7,171 nt of DNA from Acidobacteriota bacterium (GTDB taxonomy: Bacteria; Acidobacteriota; Terriglobia; Terriglobales; Acidobacteriaceae), in NCBI GenBank assembly GCA_021801945.1, contig JAKABE010000165.1, positions 1 to 7,171 on the forward strand, written 5' to 3'. The notes beneath the pieces were generated by a model. The model was not told where the DNA came from and did no database searches. It saw only the letters and a list, made by a program, of their open reading frames with translations. A program made the position numbers and the translations under genes. This document shows, piece after piece, positions 6,750 through 7,171 of the stretch. Every line of letters begins with the position of its first letter. Positions within the stretch are counted from its first letter, which is position 1.

Positions 6750-6913
6750 GTCTTCCTAACCGCCTTTCAGAACAGCCGAACATGGATTGCGGCATCGGGG
6801 ACGCTTCCAGTTCCCGGAGGATGGGATGTAAGCCGATCAAGGCGCAGAGGCGACGCCGAAGCCAAGAGCATGAAGTAGATGTTCGTTCCCTGCAAGCTGT
6901 TCTGCTTGTTCGA

Positions 6914-6942
6914 ATTGTCCTTCTGGAATACGTTTACCACAA
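6914..6942 (-). promoter_or_regulatory. Weak promoter candidate for GH54
   Basis: TTGTGG (6942-6937) and GACAAT (6919-6914) are 17 bases apart on the minus strand, matching the sigma-70 consensus at three and four positions. The operator-like sequence fills most of the spacer. It would give a leader of about 160 bases. Confidence 0.25.
6925..6938. promoter_or_regulatory. Degenerate operator-like site upstream of GH54
   Basis: GGAATACGTTTACC on the plus strand reads GGTAAACGTATTCC on the minus strand: one good GGTAAAC half, a central CG and an imperfect second half. It agrees with the GH127 upstream palindrome at 11 of 14 positions and starts 176 bp before the GH54 start. Confidence 0.35.
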
Positions 6943-7171
6943 AAATCCCGGCGCTGGCCCAAAACCTGTTCTCTTTCGTTGCACTTCCTTGCGGGAACCT
7001 GCTCAGGGAAAGTCTGTTCCCAGGAGTGGCTCAAAAAACTTGAACCTGCCGGCATTACTTTCGATCTGGGGTGGATGGGATGCGTGGCGAAGCGGGGAAG
7101 GCCGATCCCAAACTCCGGCGCGACGGCACGGCCGATGGAGCCTCAATAGGCAGAGGCAGAAAATTGTAGAG

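Larger units (their letters stand above)
6750..7171. other. Leader region upstream of GH54, no supported gene
   Basis: About 420 bp without a convincing gene. A minus-strand frame of 72 codons (6837-7055) resembles nothing known. Two minus-strand frames are open from the right edge for about 38 and 62 codons, and neither is recognisable, so the end of an upstream gene cannot be excluded. A 6-bp inverted repeat GGGAAC/GTTCCC spans 6993-7021. The part relevant to GH54 is the operator-like and promoter-like stretch at 6914-6942. Confidence 0.5.

Noticed and set aside
3888..6878. Plus-strand open frame of 996 codons antisense to the GH54 gene
   Set aside because: The translation is Arg/Gly/Ala/His-rich without any domain, while the minus strand encodes a clear GH54 protein. 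Long antisense frames are common opposite GC-rich genes.
6993..7021. GGGAAC/GTTCCC inverted repeat with 17-base loop
   Set aside because: Only 6 bp with a long loop; expected by chance in a region of this size.
6837..7055. 72-codon minus-strand frame upstream of GH54
   Set aside because: Gln/Glu/Arg-rich translation with no recognised domain, covering the operator-like and promoter-like sequences.
7163..7168. TACAAT on the minus strand as a -10 box at the right edge
   Set aside because: Any -35 box would lie outside the window, and it is about 400 bp from the GH54 start; not testable here.

Overview
The window holds three genes, all on the minus strand, with a fourth of the sequence or less in between. 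The GC-rich coding, the Tat-exported DUF1680/GH127 enzyme and the CRTAC1-like (FG-GAP/ASPIC-UnbV) protein together suggest a soil-type plant-polymer degrader, most likely an Acidobacteriota (Terriglobia) member. This is an inference from gene style, since there is no rRNA or marker gene to confirm it.

Read in the direction of transcription (high to low coordinates), the layout is as follows. (1) 6750-7171 is a leader region without a convincing gene; it carries a weak promoter candidate overlapping a LacI-type operator-like sequence at 6925-6938. (2) 3270-6749 encodes a 1159-residue Sec-exported GH54 alpha-L-arabinofuranosidase, followed by a NEW3-like domain and a lamin-tail domain that appears to be interrupted twice by arrays of short repeats. 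(3) 2618-3269 is a gap of about 650 bp with no supported gene; close to the next gene it has a TTGACA promoter candidate and a perfect-arm GGTAAA-TG-TTTACC palindrome. (4) 779-2617 encodes a Tat-exported GH127-type beta-L-arabinofuranosidase with its zinc/cysteine site present. (5) 496-778 is a gap packed with inverted repeats. (6) 1-495 is the N-terminal part of an exported FG-GAP/CRTAC1-like protein that runs off the left edge.

Taken together this looks like an extracytoplasmic L-arabinose-release locus. GH54 would cut alpha-L-arabinofuranosyl side chains from arabinan or arabinoxylan, and GH127 would release beta-linked L-arabinofuranose. The most interesting regulatory observation is that both enzyme genes carry a related 14-bp GGTAAA-type palindrome in their upstream regions, as expected if one LacI-family sugar repressor controls both. 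The most interesting protein observation is the repeat-filled, split lamin-tail region of the GH54 protein, including a 23-residue repeat with an invariant histidine.
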